Shown: positions 1-6,787 of the stretch, piece by piece
Numbering within the stretch: the first letter of the stretch is position 1
How the letters are laid out: the number at the start of each line of letters is the position of its first letter
Assembly: GCA_030040725.1 (NCBI GenBank)
Contig: JASHTD010000033.1
Location: 1-7,903 of the forward strand
Origin: Candidatus Sulfotelmatobacter sp.
GTDB taxonomy: Bacteria > Acidobacteriota > Terriglobia > Terriglobales > Acidobacteriaceae
Direction: 5' to 3'
DNA length: 7,903 nt
The notes under the pieces: model-generated
What the model was told of the DNA's origin: nothing
The model's input: only the letters and a program-made list of their open reading frames with translations
Databases searched by the model: none
Position numbers and translations under genes: made by a program

Positions 1-3000
1 CTTCGAGCGTGGCCTGAGCGTAAAACTCGCCACGTTTCGATTTCAGCACACGAACGTTTGCGATGATGCCGGCAGTAGCAATGGTTTCGTCCTTGCCGGT
101 AGAGCGGGTCATGGCCGCGATTTCCTCGATGCTGAGCGCCTGCAGATCCAGCAGCTTATCTTTGTACTTTTCGAGGGGATGACCGGAGATGAAGAAACCG
201 AGGATTTCCTTTTCAGCTGCCAGGCGAGTTTGCTCATCCCAGTCGGGAATATCCGGCAACTTGTCATTATGAGCTTCGTTTTCTTCCTGCTGGAAAACTC
301 CGAAGAGGCCGTGCTGGCCGGATTCGGCATCGCGCTGGGCCTTCTGGGCGCGCTCCATGGCGCGATCAAGAACGGAGATGAGCTGCGCACGGCGGCCAAG
401 AGAATCCATGGCACCAGACTTGATGAGCGATTCGAGGACGCGCCGGTTGAGCAGGCGAAGATCGACGTTCTCGCAAAATTCGTAGATCGATCTGAAGCGC
501 CCGAGTTTTTTTCGCGCAGCAAGAATGGATTCGATAGCGTTCCCCCCGACATTTTTCACGGCGGCGAGGCCGAAGCGGATGGCCGGACCATGGGGAGTGA
601 AGTTCGCGTCGGAAACGTTAATGTCCGGCGCCTCGACGGCGATGCCCATCTCGCGGCATTCGTTGATGTATTTGACGACGTCGTCGGTGCTGCCGGTCAC
701 AGAAGTCAGCAGCGCCGACATGAACTCCACGGGATAATGGGTTTTCAAATATGCGGTGTGATAGGCAAGAAGCGCGTAGGCCGCAGAGTGGGATTTATTG
801 AAACCGTATCCAGCGAACTGCGCCATGAGATCGAAGATCTTTTCGATTTTCTTCGCCGGAAATTTGCGCTGGGCCGCGCCTTCGACAAAGCGTTCACGCT
901 GCTGCGCCATCTCTTCCGGCTTCTTCTTGCCCATCGCGCGGCGCAACAGATCGGCTTCACCGAGCGAGTAGCCGGCAAGACGGTTAGCGATCTGCATTAC
1001 TTGTTCCTGGTAGACGATTACGCCGAGCGTTTCTTGAAGAATTTCTTTCAACTCGGGCACTTCGTATTCGACTTTTTTGCGGCCGTGCTTGCGGTCGATA
1101 AAGTCGTCGATCATGCCGCCCTGAATGGGGCCGGGGCGATACAGGGCATTGAGGGCGGTCAGGTCTTCGATGGAATCCGGTCGATATTTGCGCAGCACGT
1201 CTCTCATGCCGTGCGATTCAAACTGGAAGACACCGGAGGTAAGTCCGGTGTAGAAGACTTTCTGGTAAGTCTCGGCGTCTTCGAGCGGAATGTCGTCGAG
1301 CGCGATGTGCGTGCCGCGGGTCTGCGCGATGAGCTTGAGCGCGTCGGTCAGAATGGTGAGGGTGGTTAGGCCGAGAAAATCCATCTTCAGCAAGCCCATC
1401 TTCTCGATGGCGACCATGTCGAAGGCAGTGACGATTTCGTCGTTCTTCGTTCTGTGCAGCGGGACAAGTTCGGTCAGCGGACGCGGCGAGATCACGACGC
1501 CAGCGGCGTGAACTCCGGCGTTGCGCACCATGCCTTCGAGCTTCTTGGCAGTCTGCATCAGCTCACGAATCTGACCGTCTTTTTCCATCGCTTCGCGAAG
1601 CTGGGGTGAATCTTCAATGGCTTGATCCAGCGTGATGTTGAGCTGCGTGGGGACCATTTTGGCGATGCGGTCGACATCGCTGTAGGGGATATCCATGGCG
1701 CGGCCGACATCTTTGATCGCAGCCTTGGCCGCCATGGTGCCAAACGTGATGATTTGCGCCACATTTTCCCGGCCGTATTTTTGCGTGACGTAATCGATGA
1801 CTTCACTGCGACGGTTCATGCAGAAATCGATATCGATGTCGGGCATGGAGACGCGCTCGGGATTGAGAAACCGTTCGAAGAGCAATTCGTGCTGCAGCGG
1901 ATCGAGGTCGGTGATGCCGAGCGCATAAGAAACGAGCGAACCTGCGGCCGAGCCGCGGCCTGGGCCGACCGGGATGTTGCGCTCTTTGGCGTAGCGTATG
2001 AAATCCCAGACGATAAGGAAATAGCCGGGGAACTTCATTTGCTGGATGATCGAGAGTTCGCGCTCGAGACGCTGTTCGTAATCGGTGAGCGGGTGCTTGA
2101 GACTGCCTTGTTCGCTCGAGGCACGCAGCGTTTCAAGACGTCGCGCGAAACCTTCGCGGGTCACGTGCACGAAGTAGCTGTCGATGCTGTAGCCGGGAGG
2201 AACCTCGAATTGCGGAAACGGCGTGGCTACCTTTTCGAGACGCAGGCTGCAGCGCTCGGCGATGTCGAGCGTGCGAGTGAGCACTTCAGGGGAATCCTTA
2301 AAGACACGGTACATCTCGTCGCGGTTTTTGACGAAGAACTGGTTCCCGTCGAACTTCATGCGCTGGGCATCGTGAATCGACTTGCCCGTCTGGATGCAGA
2401 GCATTACGTCTTGTGCATGAGCGTCGTCTTCGCAGAGGTAATGGCTGTCGTTGGTCGCGACCAGGGGCAAGCCAAGATCTTTTTCTAACTGGAACAGGCC
2501 GGGGTGAATTTCGTGCTCTTTCGCTAATCCCTGATCCTGAATTTCGAGAAAGAAATTACCTTTCCCAAAAATGTCTGTGTAGGTCGCTGCGGCTGCGCGG
2601 GCGGCGGCATAGTTCCCTTCCATCAGGCGCTCGGCAACCTCGCCCTTCAGACAACCGGAAAGGCCGATCAATCCGCGAGAATGCTCAGCGAGAAATTTCT
2701 TGCTCACCCGCGGCTTGTAATAGAAGCCATGCAGTGAGGCCTCAGACGTGATTTTGACCAGGTTGCGGTAGCCTTCTTCGTTCTCGGCAAGCACGAGCAG
2801 GTGATTGTAGGTATCGCCTTCAGGCGGAGTGCGCTCGATATTGTGATCTTCTTTCTTGCAGATGTAGAGCTCGCATCCGATGATCGGCTTGACCCCGTGC
2901 TTGTGGGCGGCGTTGACAAAATGCACGGCTCCGAAAATGTTGCCATGGTCGGTCATGGCCACGGCGGGCATGCCGAGCTTCTGCACGTGATCACAGAGCT

Positions 3001-3070
3001 TTTCCACGTCGCAGGCGCCGTCGAGCAAGGAGTAATCGGTGTGCAGGTGCAGGTGTACGAATTGAGACAT
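1..3070 (-). CDS. dnaE: DNA polymerase III subunit alpha (C-terminus cut by window edge)
   Basis: Catalytic subunit of the replicative DNA polymerase. The frame is open from ATG at 3070 to the window edge, about 1023 residues; the E. coli protein has 1160, so only the C-terminal end is missing. The N-terminal PHP domain opens with HLHLHTDYSLLDG (residues 6-18), followed by TDHGN (40-44), GCELY (65-69), GLSGC ending at C140, and NDSH (207-210). The usual PHP metal ligands therefore appear present, unlike the degenerate E. coli PHP domain. The polymerase core has PDIDIDF at 410-416, giving catalytic D411 and D413, and MDFLGL with the third aspartate D564. A YGFNKSHSAAYA segment lies in the fingers region. 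The last visible residues (ATAGIIANVRVLKSKRGEF) look like the start of the OB domain. There is no exonuclease insertion, so this is DnaE and not PolC. The start matches the family N-terminus and has an AAGAGG Shine-Dalgarno. It is divergent from the receiver-PilZ gene. Confidence 0.97.
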   Translation of the reverse strand, partial: MSQFVHLHLHTDYSLLDGACDVEKLCDHVQKLGMPAVAMTDHGNIFGAVHFVNAAHKHGVKPIIGCELYICKKEDHNIERTPPEGDTYNHLLVLAENEEGYRNLVKITSEASLHGFYYKPRVSKKFLAEHSRGLIGLSGCLKGEVAERLMEGNYAAARAAAATYTDIFGKGNFFLEIQDQGLAKEHEIHPGLFQLEKDLGLPLVATNDSHYLCEDDAHAQDVMLCIQTGKSIHDAQRMKFDGNQFFVKNRDEMYRVFKDSPEVLTRTLDIAERCSLRLEKVATPFPQFEVPPGYSIDSYFVHVTREGFARRLETLRASSEQGSLKHPLTDYEQRLERELSIIQQMKFPGYFLIVWDFIRYAKERNIPVGPGRGSAAGSLVSYALGITDLDPLQHELLFERFLNPERVSMPDIDIDFCMNRRSEVIDYVTQKYGRENVAQIITFGTMAAKAAIKDVGRAMDIPYSDVDRIAKMVPTQLNITLDQAIEDSPQLREAMEKDGQIRELMQTAKKLEGMVRNAGVHAAGVVISPRPLTELVPLHRTKNDEIVTAFDMVAIEKMGLLKMDFLGLTTLTILTDALKLIAQTRGTHIALDDIPLEDAETYQKVFYTGLTSGVFQFESHGMRDVLRKYRPDSIEDLTALNALYRPGPIQGGMIDDFIDRKHGRKKVEYEVPELKEILQETLGVIVYQEQVMQIANRLAGYSLGEADLLRRAMGKKKPEEMAQQRERFVEGAAQRKFPAKKIEKIFDLMAQFAGYGFNKSHSAAYALLAYHTAYLKTHYPVEFMSALLTSVTGSTDDVVKYINECREMGIAVEAPDINVSDANFTPHGPAIRFGLAAVKNVGGNAIESILAARKKLGRFRSIYEFCENVDLRLLNRRVLESLIKSGAMDSLGRRAQLISVLDRAMERAQKAQRDAESGQHGLFGVFQQEENEAHNDKLPDIPDWDEQTRLAAEKEILGFFISGHPLEKYKDKLLDLQALSIEEIAAMTRSTGKDETIATAGIIANVRVLKSKRGEFYAQATLE

Positions 3071-3073
3071 AGG

Positions 3074-3105
3074 CCTCTTTAATTTTACGGGAACGAGGCA
3101 TTCTA
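3074..3105 (-). promoter_or_regulatory. Probable dnaE promoter -10 and Shine-Dalgarno
   Basis: Read on the minus strand, AAGAGG (3079-3074) precedes the dnaE ATG with only 3 bases between, a short but usable Shine-Dalgarno spacing. It is the only clear one in the window. TAGAAT (3105-3100) is a 5-of-6 match to the sigma-70 -10 box and would place transcription start near 3093, giving a leader of about 23 bases. No good -35 hexamer is visible 16-18 bases upstream, so the promoter may depend on an activator. This is inference from sequence only. Confidence 0.45.
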
Positions 3106-3135
3106 GCGGGAAGTTTAGGGAAGACAGTGAGAGAG

Positions 3136-3188
3136 TTATTCACAGGATGTGGACAAGTTTGGCTAGTCCACCGCAACGGTTATCCCCA
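3136..3188. promoter_or_regulatory. Cluster of DnaA-box-like 9-mers upstream of dnaE
   Basis: TTATTCACA at 3136-3144 (plus strand) fits the DnaA-box consensus TTATNCACA exactly. Three bases later TGTGGACAA (3148-3156) is an inverted copy, reading TTGTCCACA on the minus strand, one base from TTATCCACA. TTATCCCCA at 3180-3188 is a further one-mismatch plus-strand copy. The middle box also forms a 6-bp inverted repeat, GTGGAC (3149-3154) with GTCCAC (3166-3171). The boxes begin about 66 bases upstream of the dnaE start and just upstream of where its -35 region would be. Possible roles are DnaA control of dnaE or a minor DnaA titration site. A replication origin is less likely, since no dnaA, dnaN or AT-rich unwinding element is seen here. 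Confidence 0.5.
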
Positions 3189-3206
3189 GTATTCTTAGGG
3201 CCCCAG

Positions 3207-3222
3207 CAAAAGCCCCCTTTTG
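3207..3222. repeat. Short perfect inverted repeat in the dnaE/PilZ intergenic region
   Basis: CAAAAG (3207-3212) and CTTTTG (3217-3222) form 6-bp arms around a CCCC loop. The right arm overlaps a perfect -35-like TTGACA at 3220-3225, but no matching -10 box lies 16-18 bases downstream. It could be an operator or chance. It is not a terminator, because no gene ends here. Confidence 0.3.
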
Positions 3223-3310
3223 ACAAGACGCCGCGGTAACCAGGGACTTCCAGGCTTATCGCCGCAGGTGTCATGCACTTCGGGTACTACATCCCCCGAT
3301 TAGCGTTGTC

Positions 3311-3325
3311 TAACATGGCACGATG
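3311..3325 (+). promoter_or_regulatory. Possible -10 box of a leaderless receiver-PilZ transcript
   Basis: TAACAT (3311-3316) fits the loose TANNNT -10 pattern and lies exactly 6 bases before the ATG at 3323. This is the same spacing as the much better TATAAT before the gene starting at 4875. No Shine-Dalgarno precedes the start. No -35 box is recognisable at the right distance, so the call is weak. Confidence 0.25.
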
Positions 3326-4033
3326 GGTTTGGAGTGTCTAATTCTGACCGCCGATCCCGCCCTTTTAGGAGATATGCGGACGACTCTGGGCGCGCGTGGG
3401 CTCTCCCTGCAGTTCCGGCAGGACGCGGAGAGCGCGGTTGAGCTGGCTTCCCGCCGACACCTGGATGGGCTGGTGGTTGACTGCGATGTTTCGGGCGGCG
3501 CGCAAGTACTTGACCTGCTGCGGAATAGCCCTGCCAACAAACAAACCCTGATTCTGGCGGTGGTTAACGGCTCTGTTGGAGAGCGGGACGCGATCGAACT
3601 GGGTGCCGATTTCGCGCTCGGCAAACCGCTGCAGCAGAATCGTCTGCATAACATTCTCGAGTTAGCAATTCCCAAGATGGAGCGCGAGCATCGCCGGTAT
3701 TTCCGCTATCAGGTCGACTTGCCGGTACGCTTCCGCGATATGGCCGGGCAATCATTCGTCGCCGGATCGATCCAGAACATCAGCGAAGGCGGTCTGGCAA
3801 TCAGGCTTGCTGCTCCGCTCAAGATGAAGGGCGTGGTGATCGTTGAGTTTGATCTCCCGAGCGTCGAGCCGCAGCTATTTCATGGGAAGGCCGAAATCGT
3901 GTGGAGCGATTCGTTTGTGATGGGATTGCGATTCCTGTATATCGAGAAAGACGCGGCGACTTGCTTTCACTCCTGGCTAAGCTCGCTGGAAGCGCGGATG
4001 CGCTTCCATGAATCCGGTCAGAAGACTCCTTGA
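3323..4033 (+). CDS. Receiver-like/PilZ domain fusion protein (probable c-di-GMP effector)
   Basis: A 236-residue cytoplasmic protein with two domains. Residues 1-118 resemble a response-regulator receiver: hydrophobic strand plus acidic residue (LILTAD, D11), HLDGLVVD with D53 at the phospho-acceptor position, and the characteristic lysine-proline at K101-P102. The site looks reduced, with one acidic residue at the first strand instead of the usual pair, so phosphorylation is uncertain. Residues 121-225 are a PilZ domain. RRYFR (124-128) supplies the RxxxR motif, NISEGG (152-157) supplies (D/N)xSxxG, and a beta-barrel pattern follows. Both c-di-GMP-binding motifs are intact. By family knowledge it probably changes partner interactions in motility, surface attachment or polysaccharide production when c-di-GMP binds; the partner is unknown. 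The start is fixed by an in-frame stop at 3311-3313. There is no Shine-Dalgarno. It is divergent from dnaE and convergent with the next gene. Confidence 0.88.
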   Translation: MGLECLILTADPALLGDMRTTLGARGLSLQFRQDAESAVELASRRHLDGLVVDCDVSGGAQVLDLLRNSPANKQTLILAVVNGSVGERDAIELGADFALGKPLQQNRLHNILELAIPKMEREHRRYFRYQVDLPVRFRDMAGQSFVAGSIQNISEGGLAIRLAAPLKMKGVVIVEFDLPSVEPQLFHGKAEIVWSDSFVMGLRFLYIEKDAATCFHSWLSSLEARMRFHESGQKTP

Positions 4034-4068
4034 TGGATCCCACAGATTAAGAACGTTGCCCGGCAGAG

Positions 4069-4875
4069 CTATTGGCCTTCGCTCGAAGAAGGCAGGCGAA
4101 ATTCGACCCCCTGCGCGTCATTTGCCTTTTGCGTAGCAGGAACATCGAGATCGGAGAGCGGAATCTTCTGCGTTTTCCCGGGAGTGAAATTCCAGAGCGT
4201 CTGGCCAACGATGGCGTAGTTCTGAACCTGCTCCTGGTGCTGATCCCGGAACACCAGAACCGTCGCCGGAGAAGGCTGCGCGTGTTCCTGCTGCTGTGGA
4301 GGAGCCGGGGGCGTAGACCGCGCGTAATAATCCTGATCTCCTGCGTCCGGAGCGGGACGTAGCGGAACGCCCTGCTGTTGCATCTGGTTGGCTAAACCGT
4401 CGTCATAGCCGTAAGGCGCTGCTTGGTCGGCACCGGCATCGGAGTTGTCGTTTCCGTTATCCCACCACCAATAGGGATCGACTCCACCACCTAAGTACGG
4501 ATAACCGTAGTAGCCGCCATAGCCACAATATCCACCCCAGCAGTTGTAGCCGTAGTACGGATAAGAACGAATGCGGAAACCGACACCGGAATGGTTGCGG
4601 CCGAACCTGCCGAGCGAACCCCGCCCAAACGCTGAGCTCCGTCCGTAATACCGAGGAGCAACGGAACGTCCTGCGAATCCGCCGGAACGCGCTCCGCTGA
4701 AGGCATGAGCGCCTCCCACATGACCAGCGAAACCGCCTCCGCTAAAGCCACTATGGCCGCCGCCAGCAAACCCGGCATGGCCGCCACCACCGGCATGGCC
4801 ACCGCCGTGTTGAGCTGAAACGGGAACTGCGATGACAAGAAGGGCGAACGCCGCGATGAGAAGCGGACGATTCAT
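4069..4875 (-). CDS. Secreted Gly/His/Tyr-rich protein with conserved-looking C-terminal segment
   Basis: A 268-residue exported protein of unknown function. Residues 1-21 form a signal peptide: basic N-terminus, hydrophobic LLIAAFALLVIAV core, and an AxA-like site ending VSA just before Q22. Residues 23-60 are glycine-rich with regularly spaced histidines (H23, H27, H33, H41, H52, H57). Residues 104-140 are rich in Tyr, Gly and Trp, with two cysteines at C112 and C117. A Gln/Pro-rich linker spans about 160-203. The C-terminal 65 residues differ in character: TVLVFRDQHQEQVQNYAIVG then a TLWNF-type strand and PLSDLDVPATQKANDAQGV (239-257). I recognise this kind of C-terminal segment from acidobacterial hypothetical proteins but cannot name a family. 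Envelope location is likely. No Shine-Dalgarno is present; a TATAAT lies 6 bases upstream. It is 60 bp downstream of the CCA-enzyme gene on the same strand, but probably has its own promoter. Confidence 0.85.
   Translation of the reverse strand: MNRPLLIAAFALLVIAVPVSAQHGGGHAGGGGHAGFAGGGHSGFSGGGFAGHVGGAHAFSGARSGGFAGRSVAPRYYGRSSAFGRGSLGRFGRNHSGVGFRIRSYPYYGYNCWGGYCGYGGYYGYPYLGGGVDPYWWWDNGNDNSDAGADQAAPYGYDDGLANQMQQQGVPLRPAPDAGDQDYYARSTPPAPPQQQEHAQPSPATVLVFRDQHQEQVQNYAIVGQTLWNFTPGKTQKIPLSDLDVPATQKANDAQGVEFRLPSSSEGQ
4075..4093. terminator. Hairpin at the convergent gene ends (weak terminator candidate)
   Basis: GCCTTC (4075-4080) and GAAGGC (4088-4093) form a perfect 6-bp stem with a 7-base loop. 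It lies 41 bases past the receiver-PilZ stop and inside the last codons of the opposing secreted-protein gene. Neither strand has a T-run after the stem, so it is not a canonical intrinsic terminator. No better candidate exists in the 35-bp gap. Confidence 0.25.
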
Positions 4876-4878
4876 AAT

Positions 4879-4891
4879 GGCATTATATGCC
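4879..4891 (-). promoter_or_regulatory. TATAAT promoter with overlapping inverted repeat, possibly leaderless
   Basis: On the minus strand a perfect TATAAT (4887-4882) stands 6 bases before the ATG at 4875. With the usual 7-base distance, transcription would start on the A of the ATG, so the mRNA would be leaderless. This agrees with the absence of a Shine-Dalgarno. The -10 box sits inside a perfect 5-bp inverted repeat: GGCAT (4879-4883), TAT, ATGCC (4887-4891). A repressor site could be there. No strong -35 box is seen at 16-18 bases. Confidence 0.45.
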
Positions 4892-4935
4892 CGGTTTGCT
4901 TGTGTCGAACCCGCAAAATTTCGATAGAGGAAGAA

Positions 4936-6555
4936 CTAGCGTTTTCTGGACTTTACCTTCTTTTGGGCCGGTTTCTTTGCGGTTCTTGCCTGGAGCCTGG
5001 ATTTTGAGGCGGTCTTATGGGTATGAGCGGGTTTTAACTTGCTCTTTGCCGCGTGAACCGGCGGCTTTGGCTTCGGTTCAGGCTTTGCTGCTGCGGGTTT
5101 CGTTTTGACAGCCGACGCCGCAGAAGATTGCACCATTGCAACCGGTCCAGCTGGAACCTCAGATTTTCCCTTCCCTTTTTTGCCCTTTGCGACCGTCGCA
5201 GCCGTTGCCGCGGTTTGCGCACCCGCAGCCGCGGCCTTGGCGGCACGCCCACGACGTGGCGGTGGTGGAGGAGGCGGCGGCGGTGGTGCGAACGGCTTAA
5301 GAAACTTCAAGGTCTCAGTACGCGAGCGCAGTTTGCCATCGAGCAACAGCATGAAAACGTCATGGGCGATCTTCGGATATATAGGCAGCTGCGGAGTGAT
5401 GAGCAGTTCAGTCATCTCCGGCAGCGGGATGCGTTGCTGTGTCTGCCGCCACTTCGTGAGGAAATTCTTGATTTTTTGCGCTACCGCCTGCTGGCGCGCG
5501 GTGACGGCCAGGAACAAAATCATCTCCGGCCGGGCGGAGGAAAGCAGATTCCAGGTGCGCGACGGAGTGGCGGCTTCTTTACCGGTAAGGCGCTTGGCTA
5601 AATCCTTGGCGTGGTCTTCGATGTCGCGCCATGCTTCGACCAAATCTTTGCGGGGAATCTGGCGGCGGAGATCGGAAATATCCTTGTCGGAGAGCCGCGC
5701 TGTAAGGAAATGCATTACCGCGGCCGAGGGATCGACGGTGTAGCCCAGATCGACCATTTGCTGGCGGGTTTTCATCAGCAGCGCCAGGCCGTTGGCATCC
5801 ACCTTGGCGGATGACCAGTGAGGATGCAGAACTTTCAGCCAATCCTCCCGTTCGAGAGCGCGAATGACGTTAAGAGGGTCATCCTCGTGCGCGAGTTGTG
5901 CGATCTCGTGTCCGATGGCGCCGCGGGCAATGTGCTCGATATAGTTATTCTCTTTGGCGGCGTTGTACCGCTGCTGCGTGCGCTCCTCAAGCGGCCAATG
6001 AAAACGCGCCGCGAAGCGGGTGGCGCGAATCAAGCGCGACGGATCTTCCGCGAACGAGTAATTGTGCAGAATACGAATCAGCTTGGCTTCGATATCAGCA
6101 ACGCCGTTGAAGGGATCGAGCAGAAGTCCGCGCGAGCCTTCGTTCAGCGATAACGCCATCGCATTGACCGTGAAATCTCGGCGGCGCAAGTCTTCCTGAA
6201 TGCTGGAGGGCGCAATGACAGGCGGCTTCCCGACTTTTTCATAGGTTTCAGTGCGGGCCATGCTGATTTCGGCGCGCACGTTGCCGGGAAGAACCAGCAA
6301 CAGAGCGCGAGTGTCTTCATCGCGCCCGGCAATTTGCGCTCCGGCCCGCTCGAACTCTTTTTGCAGCTTCAGGGGGTTGCCCTGAACGGTGAAATCCAGA
6401 TCGCGGATAGTAAAGCCGCTGATGATGTCGCGAATGGCGCCGCCCGTGAGGTATAGGGTGATTTCCGCGGTGCGGGCTATGTCCTGCACCAAATTGACGC
6501 CCTTCATCTGATCCGGCGTCAACCGGATTTCCATGGTGTAGATGTAATCAGCCAT
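4936..6555 (-). CDS. cca: Class II CCA tRNA nucleotidyltransferase with long basic tail
   Basis: Template-independent enzyme that adds or repairs the 3'-CCA of tRNAs using CTP and ATP. Class II motifs appear in order: LTGGAIRD (36-43) with RDLDFTV and metal-binding D52/D54 (motif A); [11 protein letters not shown] (124-134, motif B); [15 protein letters not shown] (147-161); [16 protein letters not shown] (170-185, motif D, with the nucleotide-selecting EDxxR). The region where an ERxxxE-like motif E is expected reads RGAIGHE (211-217), which looks divergent. The poly(A) polymerase signature GRRF is absent, so CCA addition is preferred over polyadenylation, though a CC-only or A-only enzyme is possible. 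No HD domain is seen. After about residue 422 come ten prolines (424-433) and a Lys/Ala/Pro-rich tail to residue 539. The start is uncertain: M1 (6555) and M8 (6534) both lack a Shine-Dalgarno. Confidence 0.88.
   Translation of the reverse strand: MADYIYTMEIRLTPDQMKGVNLVQDIARTAEITLYLTGGAIRDIISGFTIRDLDFTVQGNPLKLQKEFERAGAQIAGRDEDTRALLLVLPGNVRAEISMARTETYEKVGKPPVIAPSSIQEDLRRRDFTVNAMALSLNEGSRGLLLDPFNGVADIEAKLIRILHNYSFAEDPSRLIRATRFAARFHWPLEERTQQRYNAAKENNYIEHIARGAIGHEIAQLAHEDDPLNVIRALEREDWLKVLHPHWSSAKVDANGLALLMKTRQQMVDLGYTVDPSAAVMHFLTARLSDKDISDLRRQIPRKDLVEAWRDIEDHAKDLAKRLTGKEAATPSRTWNLLSSARPEMILFLAVTARQQAVAQKIKNFLTKWRQTQQRIPLPEMTELLITPQLPIYPKIAHDVFMLLLDGKLRSRTETLKFLKPFAPPPPPPPPPPRRGRAAKAAAAGAQTAATAATVAKGKKGKGKSEVPAGPVAMVQSSAASAVKTKPAAAKPEPKPKPPVHAAKSKLKPAHTHKTASKSRLQARTAKKPAQKKVKSRKR
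4939..5286 (-). other. Segment encoding Pro10 tract and histone-H1-like basic tail of the CCA enzyme
   Basis: Codes for residues 424-539. Ten consecutive prolines (5257-5286) are followed by [14 protein letters not shown], then [16 protein letters not shown] and a terminal [13 protein letters not shown]. The tail is lysine- and alanine-rich with almost no acidic residues, and is predicted to be disordered. The proline codons are mixed (CCA, CCG, CCT), which argues against recent single-triplet slippage. By analogy with basic tails elsewhere it may bind RNA or ribosomes; this is inference. Confidence 0.7.
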
Positions 6556-6626
6556 TCGTCGTCAAGCGATCTACGTCAAACAGCGTGAGCCCAAAGGTGG
6601 GCAATTCGAGAGAGCCGACCCCTACG

Positions 6627-6646
6627 TTTTTCACAACTTTTCCACA
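6627..6646 (+). promoter_or_regulatory. Tandem DnaA-box-like 9-mers upstream of the CCA-enzyme gene
   Basis: TTTTTCACA (6627-6635) and TTTTCCACA (6638-6646) lie in the same orientation, 11 bases apart centre to centre, one helical turn. Each differs from TTATNCACA only at the third base. They are about 72-91 bases upstream of the CCA-enzyme start. The match is weaker than in the cluster before dnaE and may be chance in an AT-rich stretch. Confidence 0.25.
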
Positions 6647-6761
6647 GGGCATTACGATCCAGTATTGGCGATTGCATCCAAAACCCGATACAAGCCATTC
6701 AATTCAAAACACTTATACAGTTCGGAGCGGCCTTAGGGTAACTAAAAGAGATAACACAACG

Positions 6762-6787
6762 TTGACAATTTGGCTACAGGTAACCTG
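6762..6787 (+). promoter_or_regulatory. TTGACA -35-like box with downstream palindrome
   Basis: A perfect TTGACA (6762-6767) is followed by the 11-bp palindrome CAGGTAACCTG (6777-6787, arms CAGGT/ACCTG around one A), which falls where a spacer and -10 box would be. The best -10 at normal spacing is poor (TGGATT, 6786-6791, 3 of 6). It could be a repressed or activator-dependent promoter for the gene at 6943, with a leader of about 145 bases, or chance. Confidence 0.3.

Noticed and set aside
179..1369. 396-codon open frame on the plus strand
   Set aside because: It lies entirely antisense to dnaE, whose motifs and frame are unambiguous. Its composition is what a GC-rich third-position bias on the other strand produces.
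1622..2488. 288-codon open frame on the plus strand
   Set aside because: Antisense shadow of dnaE across the catalytic aspartate region; no recognisable domain.
3136..3188. This region as the chromosomal replication origin
   Set aside because: Only one exact DnaA box, no AT-rich unwinding element, and no dnaA/dnaN/gidA-type neighbours in the window.
3315..3341. Tiny frame from ATG at 3315, overlapping the receiver-PilZ start
   Set aside because: Only eight codons, no ribosome binding site, and no attenuator structure downstream.
5053..5743. Plus-strand frames with poly-Gly and Arg-rich translations
   Set aside because: They are the complement of the CCA enzyme's proline and basic-tail codons, and the minus-strand gene has a full set of family motifs.
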